Below are positions 1-6,180 of a stretch of 11,038 bases of DNA, one piece after another. The stretch is from Lachnospiraceae bacterium. Lineage in GTDB: Bacteria > Bacillota > Clostridia > Lachnospirales > Lachnospiraceae. A program made the position numbers and the translations under genes. Position 1 is the first letter of the stretch, and every line of letters starts with the position of its first letter. The stretch spans positions 1 through 11,038 of the forward strand of contig VSNY01000133.1 in assembly GCA_009774535.1 (NCBI GenBank), written 5' to 3'. The notes under the pieces are model-generated. The model was not told the DNA's origin, made no database searches, and saw only the letters and a list, made by a program, of their open reading frames with translations.

Positions 1-180
1 ATCCATCACGACCATATGATCCGGGGTCAGTTCGTCGTATGCCACGCCGCTTGGCTTAATGACAAAACAGCCTGTTTCCCGGTCAAACCCGCTGACATTG
101 CCCCAGGTATTCATGACAAGGCCGCGTTTGGGAAGTTCCATATTTGCTTCATAGACCTGTTTTTTTAACTGTTCTAACAT
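1..180 (-). CDS. araD: L-ribulose-5-phosphate 4-epimerase, AraD type (N-terminal 60 codons, cut by window edge)
   Basis: Reading leftward from the ATG at 180, the first 60 codons begin MLEQLKKQVYEANMELPKRG and continue with the segments NTWGNVSG, FVIKPSG and ELTPDHMVV. These are the recognisable N-terminal segments of the class II aldolase/AraD family; the NTWGNVSG and KPSG stretches contribute to the sugar-phosphate binding site. The family interconverts L-ribulose 5-phosphate and D-xylulose 5-phosphate in the cytoplasm, which feeds the transketolase and transaldolase encoded just upstream. The start is supported by an AAAGGA ribosome-binding site 5-7 nt before the ATG. The zinc-binding histidines and the catalytic C-terminal half lie outside the window, so a sibling such as UlaF/SgbE-type epimerase or a related aldolase cannot be excluded. 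The reading frame is open to base 1. Confidence 0.88.
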   Translation of the reverse strand, partial: MLEQLKKQVYEANMELPKRGLVMNTWGNVSGFDRETGCFVIKPSGVAYDELTPDHMVVMD

Positions 181-216
181 CTGATTGTCCTTTTTAATTC
201 CTAAATGATGTGCAAA

Positions 217-246
217 ATAATAAATTATTGTGGTTTTGTTATGCAA
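217..246 (-). promoter_or_regulatory. Possible sigma-A promoter for araD
   Basis: On the minus strand there is a -35-like TTGCAT (241-246), an 18-bp spacer and a -10-like TATTAT (217-222). Transcription would begin near 210, about 30 nt before the araD start and just upstream of its ribosome-binding site. It lies immediately downstream of a terminator-like hairpin, which would make an independent promoter useful. This is a match by eye to the sigma-A consensus in an A/T-rich stretch, so confidence is moderate. Confidence 0.42.
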
Positions 247-272
247 AACGGCGGCGCTGCTTTTGCTGTAAT

Positions 273-346
273 AAAAAACTGCCACATAACTTTATAACCT
301 AATCTGCATTTATGCCGTACACGATTACAAAGTTTTATGTGACAGT
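273..346 (-). terminator. Rho-independent terminator-like hairpin between transketolase and araD
   Basis: In the leftward RNA, bases 345-329 (CUGUCACAUAAAACUUU) pair with 293-279 (AAAGUUAUGUGGCAG). This gives a 15-bp stem with one G-U wobble and a two-base bulge, followed at once by six U (278-273). The wobble becomes a C-A mismatch on the other strand, so the structure favours leftward transcripts. The loop is long (35 nt), which is unusual for a simple terminator. It would end or attenuate transcription coming from the tal-transketolase genes before araD. Confidence 0.6.
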
Positions 347-349
347 CCT

Positions 350-442
350 GGCAGGCGTATCTGCCTGGCCATAATGTGATTTACGCTCTGCGCCGTAAAC
401 GGGCCTGGCTGGCTGAACGGATGTTATCCGTCTCTGTCAGCC
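350..442 (-). other. Array of three short hairpins in the transketolase-araD gap
   Basis: Three inverted repeats follow each other directly downstream of the transketolase stop codon. The first pairs GGCTGA (411-416) with TCAGCC (437-442) and encloses ACGGAT (417-422) pairing with ATCCGT (426-431). The second pairs TTTACG (380-385) with CGTAAA (394-399). The third pairs GGCAG (350-354) with CTGCC (361-365). Together with the terminator at 273-346 they form a continuous structured stretch. It could be a 3' UTR, a processed small RNA or a repeat element; I do not recognise a named RNA family. Confidence 0.4.
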
Positions 443-449
443 ATAGTTT

Positions 450-1391
450 TTAAGAATAAAATGCCTTGACTTTCTGATAAATACCTGCTGCGTCCAGACC
501 ATATTTTTCCAATAGCTGTACCGCCGGGCCAGATTCGCCGAACGTATCTTTGATACCGATGCGCAGCATCTTTGCCGGGCATTTTTCACTCAGTACTTCA
601 GCAACGGCGCCGCCCAGTCCGCCGATAACCGAATGTTCTTCTATCGTAATAATTTTCCCGGTTTCGCTGGCTGCCTGGATCAGCAGTTCTTCGTCAATCG
701 GTTTGATCGTATGGATGTTGATGACTCTTGCGTCAATGCCATCGGCGGCAAGCTTTTCAGCGGCTTCCAGCGCGCCGGACACGCAAAGGCCGGTAGCGAC
801 CAGCGTCAAGTCTTTGCCGTCTCTTAAAGTAACGCCTTTTCCGATTTCAAACTGATAATTCGGGCGGTCATTGATCACCGGAGATGCCAGACGGCCGAAT
901 CTTAAGTAAACAGGCCCCTCATGCGCATAAGCTGCGCGAACGGCGGCTTTTGCTTCTACATCGTCTGAAGGGTTGATAACAACCATGCCGGGAATCACGC
1001 GCATGAGTGCGAGATCTTCATTGCACTGGTGGCTGGCGCCGTCTTCTCCTACAGAAATTCCGGCATGTGTGGCGCCGATCTTAACATTCAGGTGCGGATA
1101 GCCGACAGAATTGCGTACCTGTTCAAATGCGCGTCCGGCTGCAAACATTGCAAAAGAACTGACAAACGGTACTTTTCCGGTGGAAGCGATGCCTGCCGCA
1201 ATGCCCATCATATTGCATTCCGCAATGCCGCAGTCAATGTGCCTGTCAGGAAAAGCTTTTTTAAAAGTGCCTGTTTTGGTAGCTTCCGCCAGATCCGCGT
1301 CTAATACGACCAGATTGTCTGCTTCTTTGCCCAGTTCTACCAGGGCGTTGCCATAGCTTTCTCTGGTTGCAATCTTTTTTACTTCTGACAT
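450..1391 (-). CDS. tkt: Transketolase, C-terminal subunit (split transketolase)
   Basis: This 313-residue protein is the second half of a transketolase, the thiamine-diphosphate enzyme that moves two-carbon ketol units between sugar phosphates in the cytoplasm. It carries the pyrimidine-binding domain (about residues 8-170) and the transketolase C-terminal domain (about 185-305). Visible conserved elements are DCGIAECN with the glutamate (E58) that activates the thiamine ring, GATHAGISVGEDG, ASHQ with H121, and the YLRFGR segment near R164. About 310 residues is the usual size for the C half in genomes that split the enzyme. Its ATG at 1391 lies inside the end of the N-subunit gene (13-bp overlap), and a GCAGGTGA ribosome-binding site precedes it, which implies translational coupling. 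The related 1-deoxyxylulose-5-phosphate synthase and E1-beta dehydrogenase subunits share this fold, but the adjacent N half and transaldolase favour transketolase. Confidence 0.95.
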   Translation of the reverse strand: MSEVKKIATRESYGNALVELGKEADNLVVLDADLAEATKTGTFKKAFPDRHIDCGIAECNMMGIAAGIASTGKVPFVSSFAMFAAGRAFEQVRNSVGYPHLNVKIGATHAGISVGEDGASHQCNEDLALMRVIPGMVVINPSDDVEAKAAVRAAYAHEGPVYLRFGRLASPVINDRPNYQFEIGKGVTLRDGKDLTLVATGLCVSGALEAAEKLAADGIDARVINIHTIKPIDEELLIQAASETGKIITIEEHSVIGGLGGAVAEVLSEKCPAKMLRIGIKDTFGESGPAVQLLEKYGLDAAGIYQKVKAFYS

Positions 1392-2218
1392 AATGCTTCA
1401 CCTGCTTTCTTAAGATCTTCCATCGCAATTGCGTATTCTTCGTCGTTTGGCGCTTTGCCATGCCATCCGGCCTGGTTTTCCATAAAGGAAACGCATTTGC
1501 CTTTGACGGTTTTCATGATGATTGCCGTCGGCTGTCCCTTGGTCTGTTTTGCTTCGGCAAACGCGGCGCGCAGCTGCGCCATATCATTTCCGTCAGCAAC
1601 ATCAACCACATGGAAATTGAAAGCCTTAAATTTATCGCCGATTGGATATGGAGAGCATATATCTTCGATTTTTCCATCGATCTGCAGTCCGTTATTATCC
1701 ACAATTACGCATAGATTGTCCAGCTTGCGGTGTCCGGCAAACATTGCGGCTTCCCATACCTGGCCTTCCTGAATCTCGCCGTCTCCAAGCAGCGTATAGA
1801 CACGGTAACTGTCATTGCTAAGTTTTGCTGAGAGCGCCATGCCAACTGCCACGGAAACGCCTTGTCCCAGAGAGCCGGAAGAAGCGTCAATGCCTGGCGT
1901 ATGATGCACGCAAGGATGTCCCTGCAGATGGGAGCCGATATGGCGAAGCGACGGCAGGTCATCTACCGGGAAATATCCCCGGTTTGCAAGAACGGAATAT
2001 AAACCGGGAGCCGTATGCCCTTTCGATAATACAAAGCGGTCACGGTCAGCTTTTTTTGGCTCTTTCGGATCGATATTCATTTCTTCAAAATATAAGTAAG
2101 TAAAAACGTCGGCGGCAGATAAAGACCCTCCCGGATGACCGGCTTTTGCGCCATGGACAGCCGTAATAATCCCTTTTCTTACTTCCACCGCCATTTTCTG
2201 AAGTTCTAAATCAGTCAT
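1379..2218 (-). CDS. tkt: Transketolase, N-terminal subunit (split transketolase)
   Basis: This 279-residue protein is the thiamine-diphosphate-binding half of transketolase. The diagnostic thiamine motif runs from GDG (residues 145-147) to the asparagines of VDNNGLQ (175-176). Other family landmarks are GHPGGSLS (27-34), SKGHTAPGLY (66-74), the histidine in LQGHP (101) and the late WHGKAP segment (252-257). It pairs with the C subunit encoded directly downstream to form the active enzyme. I chose the ATG at 2218 rather than the in-frame ATG 33 bases upstream because a good AAAGGA site lies 7 nt before it, and transketolase N subunits normally begin close to this LELQKMA helix. The 3' end overlaps the C-subunit gene by 13 bp. 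It is 65 bp downstream of tal and probably shares its transcript. Confidence 0.95.
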   Translation of the reverse strand: MTDLELQKMAVEVRKGIITAVHGAKAGHPGGSLSAADVFTYLYFEEMNIDPKEPKKADRDRFVLSKGHTAPGLYSVLANRGYFPVDDLPSLRHIGSHLQGHPCVHHTPGIDASSGSLGQGVSVAVGMALSAKLSNDSYRVYTLLGDGEIQEGQVWEAAMFAGHRKLDNLCVIVDNNGLQIDGKIEDICSPYPIGDKFKAFNFHVVDVADGNDMAQLRAAFAEAKQTKGQPTAIIMKTVKGKCVSFMENQAGWHGKAPNDEEYAIAMEDLKKAGEALCQK

Positions 2219-2260
2219 AGTAATATCCTTTCCCAGAAGATGCATTCCCATCGTTTCCTG

Positions 2261-2277
2261 CAGGCAGCGACTGCCTG
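2261..2277 (-). other. Perfect short hairpin in the tal-transketolase spacer
   Basis: CAGGCAG (2261-2267) and CTGCCTG (2271-2277) form a perfect 7-bp stem with a three-base loop in the spacer between tal and the transketolase N subunit. No U-tract follows in the leftward direction, so it is not a normal terminator. An RNA-processing or stability element inside an operon is plausible. Confidence 0.5.
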
Positions 2278-2283
2278 TCTGAT

Positions 2284-2925
2284 TTATTTTGCGCTGTCCT
2301 GAATGAATTTTTCAATGCCAGCGTCTGTCAGCGGATGCTTGGTCATGGATTCAATGACACTGTACGGAACGGTTGCAATGTGCGCGCCCGCCAATGCGCA
2401 GTCAATAATATGAATCGGATTGCGGATGGAAGCTGCAATAATTTCGGTCTCAATATCATGAATAGCAAAAATCTCTGCAATCGTGCGGATCAGATCCACG
2501 CCAGGTACGGAAATATCATCCAGACGGCCTAAGAATGGAGATACGTACGTAGCGCCCGCTCTTGCAGCAAGCAGCGCCTGGTTTGCATTAAAGATCAGCG
2601 TTACATTTGTTTTAATGCCTTCAGAAGATAACTGTTTCACTGCTTTTAAGCCTTCTACTGTCATTGGGATTTTAACGACCATATTTGGATGGATCTTTGC
2701 AATTTCACGGCCTTCCGCAATCATGCCTTCCGCATCCTGCGTAGCAGCCTTTACTTCACCGCTGATTGCACCGTCTACAATATCCGTGATTTCTTTAATT
2801 ACATCTGCAAAGTCTCTGCCTGATTTTGCGATGAGTGAAGGGTTTGTGGTTACGCCACAGATTACACCCATATCGTTTGCTTTTTTGATTTCCTCTACAA
2901 TCGCTGTGTCTACGAAAAATTTCAT
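2284..2925 (-). CDS. tal: Transaldolase, short TalC/MipB type
   Basis: At 213 residues this is a single-domain TIM-barrel transaldolase of the short TalC/fructose-6-phosphate aldolase family. It transfers a dihydroxyacetone unit between sedoheptulose 7-phosphate and glyceraldehyde 3-phosphate in the pentose phosphate pathway. It opens MKFFVDTA and has GVTTNPSL (24-31). The Schiff-base lysine is K85 in VVKIPMT, and EGIKTNVTLIF, YVSPFLGRLDD and EIIAASIRNP follow. The glutamate of SGEVKA (E57) occupies the position that is glutamine in E. coli fructose-6-phosphate aldolase, which points to transaldolase activity. The start is fixed by an AAGGAG site about 9 nt upstream. It is the first gene of the leftward sugar-phosphate block with both transketolase halves. 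The substrate assignment is family-based inference; the fold and catalytic lysine are visible. Confidence 0.93.
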   Translation of the reverse strand: MKFFVDTAIVEEIKKANDMGVICGVTTNPSLIAKSGRDFADVIKEITDIVDGAISGEVKAATQDAEGMIAEGREIAKIHPNMVVKIPMTVEGLKAVKQLSSEGIKTNVTLIFNANQALLAARAGATYVSPFLGRLDDISVPGVDLIRTIAEIFAIHDIETEIIAASIRNPIHIIDCALAGAHIATVPYSVIESMTKHPLTDAGIEKFIQDSAK

Positions 2926-3001
2926 AATTTTGGTTCTCCTTCCATTTCTCCTGGGTTCTCCCCATTCCCTTAAATCGTTTAATTAGTATATGAAACAGCA
3001 G

Positions 3002-3053
3002 GCAGGGTACTTTCACGCTGCGTGTTCCAAGCAGCCATAGGTAAGTACCCTGC
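3002..3053 (-). promoter_or_regulatory. Structured 5' leader hairpin upstream of tal
   Basis: GCAGGGTACTT (3002-3012) and AAGTACCCTGC (3043-3053) form a perfect 11-bp inverted repeat. A second stem is nested inside it: GCTGC at 3017-3021 with GCAGC at 3031-3035. The predicted start of transcription (near 3060) is only a few bases before the outer stem, so the tal mRNA would open with this structure and then run about 75 nt to the start codon. No U-tract follows it on the leftward strand. It may be a mRNA-stabilising 5' hairpin, a regulatory leader or a copy of a dispersed palindromic repeat. I do not recognise a known riboswitch. Confidence 0.55.
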
Positions 3054-3066
3054 GATACTGCCATCT

Positions 3067-3096
3067 ATTATAGCACGATTTTTCTGAATGTTCCAA
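3067..3096 (-). promoter_or_regulatory. Extended -10 promoter for the tal-transketolase block
   Basis: On the minus strand a perfect TATAAT (3067-3072) is preceded by TG one base upstream (TGCTATAAT, an extended -10). A weaker -35, TTGGAA (3091-3096), lies 18 bp away. The position, 141 bp upstream of the tal start, fits leftward transcription of tal and both transketolase genes. No CcpA-type operator was recognised nearby. Confidence 0.72.
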
Positions 3097-3163
3097 TATA
3101 AAATCCAAAAAAATCAGTCATTTTTTACCATAATTTTGCAAGAGTTTGTGCAATCGATTGTAT

Positions 3164-4678
3164 TTATTCAGAGGAAACTTTGCGCGCAACAACTACAAGG
3201 CGACCGTTTTCCTGCGAATACTCGCAGGTTGACAGCATAAGGATCTGATCTCCGTACCGCAGTGTGTCAGAAGTCTCAAACAGCTGGTTATTTTCCACAA
3301 AATCCGCGCATTCCTGAAATTCTGTTTCATTTTCATACCGAAAAAACTGATAGTAACGAAAGCCCTGTTCATTTTCGTCTCGTATTCTTGTTTTCAGGAC
3401 AGCAACCGCTTCGTAGATGCCTGTCTCATAGATGGTATCAAAATGAATTTCCTGATGTTCCTGAAAAAAATCAGGGACGCCGTACATGTTCAGCGTGCCA
3501 AAGATATGGCCGTTTTTCATATTATGGCCATAGATTACGATATTAGCGTCCTGCGGACAGCTGCTGTTTAACGGATCTACAAATAAAGCGCCTTCTGAAG
3601 ATTCTGCCCCTGTAAAATCATGATGCAGATAAAACTCCGGGTCATCGCTGCTGGAACGCATAACGGGAAAGTCAATTTGTGTTCCAGGAATCTGCAGCCA
3701 TCCGAACAGTTCCGGGTATTGTGCGGACATTTCTTTGTATTGCGGCAGAATCTCCGGCGGAGTCTTGGAATCGTCATTTGGGGATTGTGTCTGGATCCGG
3801 GTGCCGGAACTTTTTTGGGAAGTATTTTTTATGGTCTGTTTTGTTATCTCATGACTGCCTTTTGTCAGAGAATCGGTCTGCTGCTGTGTCTGGTGTTCCG
3901 TCCTGACGGCTGCATCTGCCTGTGCCGGAGGATGTACTGCCGGAAAGACATCTGCTTCTTTCGCTGCGGCTGTCTTCATCTGCTGCAAATGCCATTTGTT
4001 CTGGTTCCTTTCCACCTGTCTATGAAGCCAGATACTCATAAAGCAGAAGGAAAGGCAGGCAAATACGGTTATGCTTGCCTTTTGTAAAATACCTGCTGAA
4101 AGGCGCGTTCGTTTTTTATCTGCTTTGCGGTTCTGACGGATCTTTATACGTTCTGCATGTGTCAGGTGGCTTTGATGCGTTTGCAAGCCTGCTGTATGTG
4201 TCAAAGCGTCTGGATTATCCTGCATCAGCCAGTCGGCGATTTTTTCCAATTCCTTTTGTTCGGTTACGCAGGTCTGTCCGCTTGGTAAGCCGATGCCTGG
4301 CTTTTCTTTTAATGTCAGGATAAACGCTCTGCCAAGTTCCGTGCGAAACGCTTTGTCCGGCTGCGATTCCAGCTTTTGCAGCGCAGAACGCCAGGCGGAT
4401 TCATCCAGTTTGCCCTGCCTGTGTATCAGGTCCAGCAGACGGTCAGCGTCCTGCAGCAGTTCGGCCCAGACGTTGTTCTTTGTATCGGGAGGATACACGG
4501 ACATTTGCTCTAAAATATCCAGAAACGCGCGTCCGATTTTGCCTGGCAGCGCTGTATCAGCGGTTTTTTGCAGCTTTTGATGATAGCGGCTAAGCTGCTC
4601 CGGATGCATGCGCCAGACAACGGCGATTAATTTTTTGATCTCCAAAAGGACTTTTTCTTCCGTCTTCCAATCCAGCAT
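3164..4678 (-). CDS. srtB: Class B sortase with long N-terminal cytoplasmic extension
   Basis: The C-terminal ~190 residues of this 504-residue protein are a class B sortase, a transpeptidase that links surface proteins to the cell wall or to each other. The catalytic residues are visible: H385 in IYGHN, C485 in MLSTCEYS and R493 in GRLVVVARK. A preceding segment (FGWLQIPGTQIDFPV) is typical of the domain start. A single hydrophobic helix lies at about residues 201-218, just after a very basic stretch, so the N-terminal ~200 residues should be cytoplasmic. A Q/S/T-rich linker (about 230-310) separates the helix from the catalytic domain. Ordinary SrtB proteins are about 220-260 residues with the membrane helix at the extreme N-terminus, so the extension is unusual; it looks helical and I cannot assign it. 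The ATG at 4678 has a GGAG site 6 nt upstream. The in-frame GTG at 4690 overlaps the better AGGAG and is unlikely. No LPXTG/NPQTN-type substrate is visible in the window. Confidence 0.9.
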   Translation of the reverse strand: MLDWKTEEKVLLEIKKLIAVVWRMHPEQLSRYHQKLQKTADTALPGKIGRAFLDILEQMSVYPPDTKNNVWAELLQDADRLLDLIHRQGKLDESAWRSALQKLESQPDKAFRTELGRAFILTLKEKPGIGLPSGQTCVTEQKELEKIADWLMQDNPDALTHTAGLQTHQSHLTHAERIKIRQNRKADKKRTRLSAGILQKASITVFACLSFCFMSIWLHRQVERNQNKWHLQQMKTAAAKEADVFPAVHPPAQADAAVRTEHQTQQQTDSLTKGSHEITKQTIKNTSQKSSGTRIQTQSPNDDSKTPPEILPQYKEMSAQYPELFGWLQIPGTQIDFPVMRSSSDDPEFYLHHDFTGAESSEGALFVDPLNSSCPQDANIVIYGHNMKNGHIFGTLNMYGVPDFFQEHQEIHFDTIYETGIYEAVAVLKTRIRDENEQGFRYYQFFRYENETEFQECADFVENNQLFETSDTLRYGDQILMLSTCEYSQENGRLVVVARKVSSE

Positions 4679-4705
4679 GCCAGTCTCCACTCCTTTTTTA
4701 GCCGT

Positions 4706-4975
4706 TTAATTTCCAGCCGCGAGCTTTTGCTGTTCGTAAGCTTCCCTGCATGCCTTTGCAAGCTGGTCCCCGCAAGAAGTCTGCTTAATCCCACAGGTAA
4801 TCCCGGATAATTTCTGCTCGATTTCATCTACGGTCAGCCCGTTTACAAGCGCCGGAATCGCTTTTAAATTACCGTTGCAGCCTCCGGTAAAGGATACATC
4901 CGTTACTACGTCGTTTTCAATGTTTAATTTAATTTGTGTTGAACAAGTACCTTTTGTTTTGTAAATATATTCCAT
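4706..4975 (-). CDS. TSCPD-domain protein (small cysteine-containing protein)
   Basis: This 89-residue protein belongs to the family of small TSCPD-domain proteins, related to the domain found at the C-terminus of some adenosylcobalamin-dependent ribonucleotide reductases. It opens MEYIYKTKGTCSTQI, then has FTGGCNGNLKAI, ITCGIKQTSCGDQLA and a C-terminal helix. Four cysteines (GTC, GGC, TCG, TSC) are consistent with metal binding, which is inference. The signature is TSCGD here instead of TSCPD. The first in-frame ATG (4984) sits directly on the AAAGG, whereas the ATG at 4975 has AAAGGA 8 nt upstream, so I use 4975. Function is unknown for the stand-alone family. It is 27 bp upstream of the sortase gene in the same direction and probably co-transcribed, though a functional link is not obvious. 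Confidence 0.88.
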   Translation of the reverse strand: MEYIYKTKGTCSTQIKLNIENDVVTDVSFTGGCNGNLKAIPALVNGLTVDEIEQKLSGITCGIKQTSCGDQLAKACREAYEQQKLAAGN

Positions 4976-5037
4976 CTTTTTCATCCTTTCAAATTTAATT
5001 GATCGTTTTTTCTTGATTTTTTGAAGTTCATTTTCAT

Positions 5038-5113
5038 GGCAAAGAACAGTGACTTTTCCGCTTTGCCCGCATTGGCTGGCAAATTTTTAGCTGCTGTCAA
5101 TAGATCCTTTGCC
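5038..5113 (-). repeat. Paired GGCAAA/TTTGCC inverted repeats in the TSCPD-sortase leader
   Basis: Two inverted repeats sharing the same arm sequence lie between the presumed promoter and the TSCPD gene. GGCAAAG (5038-5044) pairs with CTTTGCC (5061-5067), and GGCAAA (5078-5083) pairs with TTTGCC (5108-5113). Because all four arms are interchangeable, the leader RNA could adopt mutually exclusive hairpins. No U-tract follows either structure, so attenuation by termination is not supported directly. The rest of the 4976-5267 gap holds two divergent promoters and nothing else I recognise. Confidence 0.45.
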
Positions 5114-5125
5114 AATGTCTGCTAT

Positions 5126-5134
5126 ATCATACCA
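5126..5134 (-). promoter_or_regulatory. Possible extended -10 promoter for TSCPD-sortase pair
   Basis: On the minus strand TGGTATGAT provides a TG extension plus a TATGAT -10 hexamer. The hexamer at the -35 spacing (AGAAAA) is poor, which is tolerated for extended -10 promoters. Transcription would start near 5119, giving a ~145-nt leader containing the GGCAAA repeats. Confidence 0.45.
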
Positions 5135-5217
5135 TAAAAACAGAATGATTTTCTACTTATTTTTTTAAAATATAAAGATTTGATCAAACAGCTGATGAAA
5201 ATCATCCAGAAGCGGCA

Positions 5218-5246
5218 TTGACGGATATGTGCAAAGGCGTTATAGT
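5218..5246 (+). promoter_or_regulatory. Sigma-A-like promoter for the Rpn-family gene
   Basis: TTGACG (5218-5223), a 17-bp spacer and TATAGT (5241-5246) match the sigma-A consensus at 5 of 6 positions in each hexamer with ideal spacing. Transcription would begin near 5253, leaving only about 15 nt before the ATG at 5268. This places the upstream in-frame GTG (5229) outside the transcript and so supports the ATG start. Confidence 0.7.
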
Positions 5247-5267
5247 AATCATAAAAAGGAGACGGAT

Positions 5268-6125
5268 ATGAAACAGCCGGAAAACATAATGATCCAAACG
5301 ATACCGGAACATGAGCTTTGGGAAAACCTGAAAATATCCAATGATTTTATCTTTGCAAAAGTTATGCGAAACCCAGAATTGTGTAAAGGAATTCTGGAAC
5401 GGTTATTGGACGTCAGAATTGAACGCATAACGTATCCGGAAGAACAGAAAACAATCGCGATACGGAAAGACAGCAAAAGCATTCGCCTGGATGTGTATCT
5501 GAAAGATGGGAAAGGAACCGTCTATAATGTAGAGATTCAGACAACAGACAGCAGGAACCTGCCTAAAAGAACGAGATATTACCAGGGGATGATTGATCTG
5601 AATGAGCTGGAAAAGGGTGCGGATTATATGGAACTGCCGCAAAGTTATGTTATATTTATCTGCACATTTGATGCGTTCTGCGCCGGACGCTGGAGGTATA
5701 CGTTTCGGAATGTGTGCGTGGAAGAGCCTGGTTTGGAACTGAATGACGGCACGACAAAAATTTTTTATAATACAAAAGGAACAACGGGCAGGATCAGGTG
5801 GGACGCAAAGAAAATTTTAAACTATATGGAAAGCAATGCGCCGGAAGACGATTTTACGAACAAACTGGCGCGGGAGGTTCAAAAAGTAAAAGAAAATAAA
5901 GAATGGAAGGTGGAATATATGACGTTATTGATGCGGGAACGGGAAAAATTTATCGAGGGAAAAGCCGAGGGAAAGGCCGAAGGAAAAGCAGGTGGAATTA
6001 TTGATACATTATTGGATCTTGGATATAATAATGATCGTATACTTGACACACTCGAGAAAAAACTTCATATTAGCAGAACACAGGCGGAAAATTATTTAAA
6101 GAGTTTTTACGAGGGTACGCTGTAA
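5268..6125 (+). CDS. Rpn-family PD-(D/E)XK nuclease / transposase-like protein
   Basis: This 285-residue protein belongs to the Rpn (recombination-promoting nuclease) / PD-(D/E)XK transposase-like family, often annotated as a transposase though it lacks flanking insertion-sequence ends here. The N-terminus has the typical LKISNDFIFAKVM segment (21-33). The nuclease core is visible as R-L-D75 followed by the N-V-E89-I-Q91 strand, then a basic helix (K100, R101, R103) and YYQGMID. A charged helix leads into three GKAE-type units (231-242) and a C-terminal helical tail (LLDLGYNNDRILDTL, HISRTQAENYL) that is usual for the family. Homologues are DNA endonucleases that promote RecA-independent recombination, and some have been proposed as defence or addiction-like elements. 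The ATG at 5268 has AAGGAG 6 nt upstream. It is monocistronic as far as can be seen. Confidence 0.85.
   Translation: MKQPENIMIQTIPEHELWENLKISNDFIFAKVMRNPELCKGILERLLDVRIERITYPEEQKTIAIRKDSKSIRLDVYLKDGKGTVYNVEIQTTDSRNLPKRTRYYQGMIDLNELEKGADYMELPQSYVIFICTFDAFCAGRWRYTFRNVCVEEPGLELNDGTTKIFYNTKGTTGRIRWDAKKILNYMESNAPEDDFTNKLAREVQKVKENKEWKVEYMTLLMREREKFIEGKAEGKAEGKAGGIIDTLLDLGYNNDRILDTLEKKLHISRTQAENYLKSFYEGTL
5958..5993 (+). repeat. In-frame 12-bp tandem repeat (GKAE units) in the Rpn-family gene
   Basis: Three 12-bp units (GGAAAAGCCGAG, GGAAAGGCCGAA, GGAAAAGCAGGT) encode GKAE, GKAE and GKAG. The unit length is a multiple of three, so slippage would change the linker length without breaking the frame. 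Such repeats are common between the nuclease core and tail in this family. Confidence 0.8.
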
Positions 6126-6180
6126 TCGGGCGACGACGTATCACAGACAATTAGCAAAACTGTTCTGCAAATTGGATCAG

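Noticed and set aside
450..2218. 1-deoxy-D-xylulose-5-phosphate synthase or E1 dehydrogenase subunits
   Set aside because: Motifs such as SKGHTAPGLY and WHGKAP, the N/C split sizes and the adjacent transaldolase fit split transketolase better.
2284..2925. Fructose-6-phosphate aldolase instead of transaldolase
   Set aside because: The active-site position that is glutamine in E. coli FsaA is glutamate here, and the gene neighbours are transketolase subunits.
3108..3126. AAAAAAT-CAGTC-ATTTTTT inverted repeat as terminator of the sortase gene
   Set aside because: The stem is only A/T pairs and would be unstable; no convincing terminator was found between the sortase stop and the tal promoter.
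3151..3160. Perfect 10-bp palindrome CAATCGATTG just past the sortase stop
   Set aside because: It is too short and isolated to assign as an operator or site; such palindromes arise by chance.
5229..5267. N-terminal extension of the Rpn-family protein from GTG at 5229
   Set aside because: It lies upstream of the inferred transcription start and contains the promoter -10; the ATG at 5268 has an ideal AAGGAG.
5268..6125. Complete insertion sequence around the Rpn-family gene
   Set aside because: No terminal inverted repeats or target-site duplications were seen; the 6181-6215 hairpin has no partner upstream of the gene.
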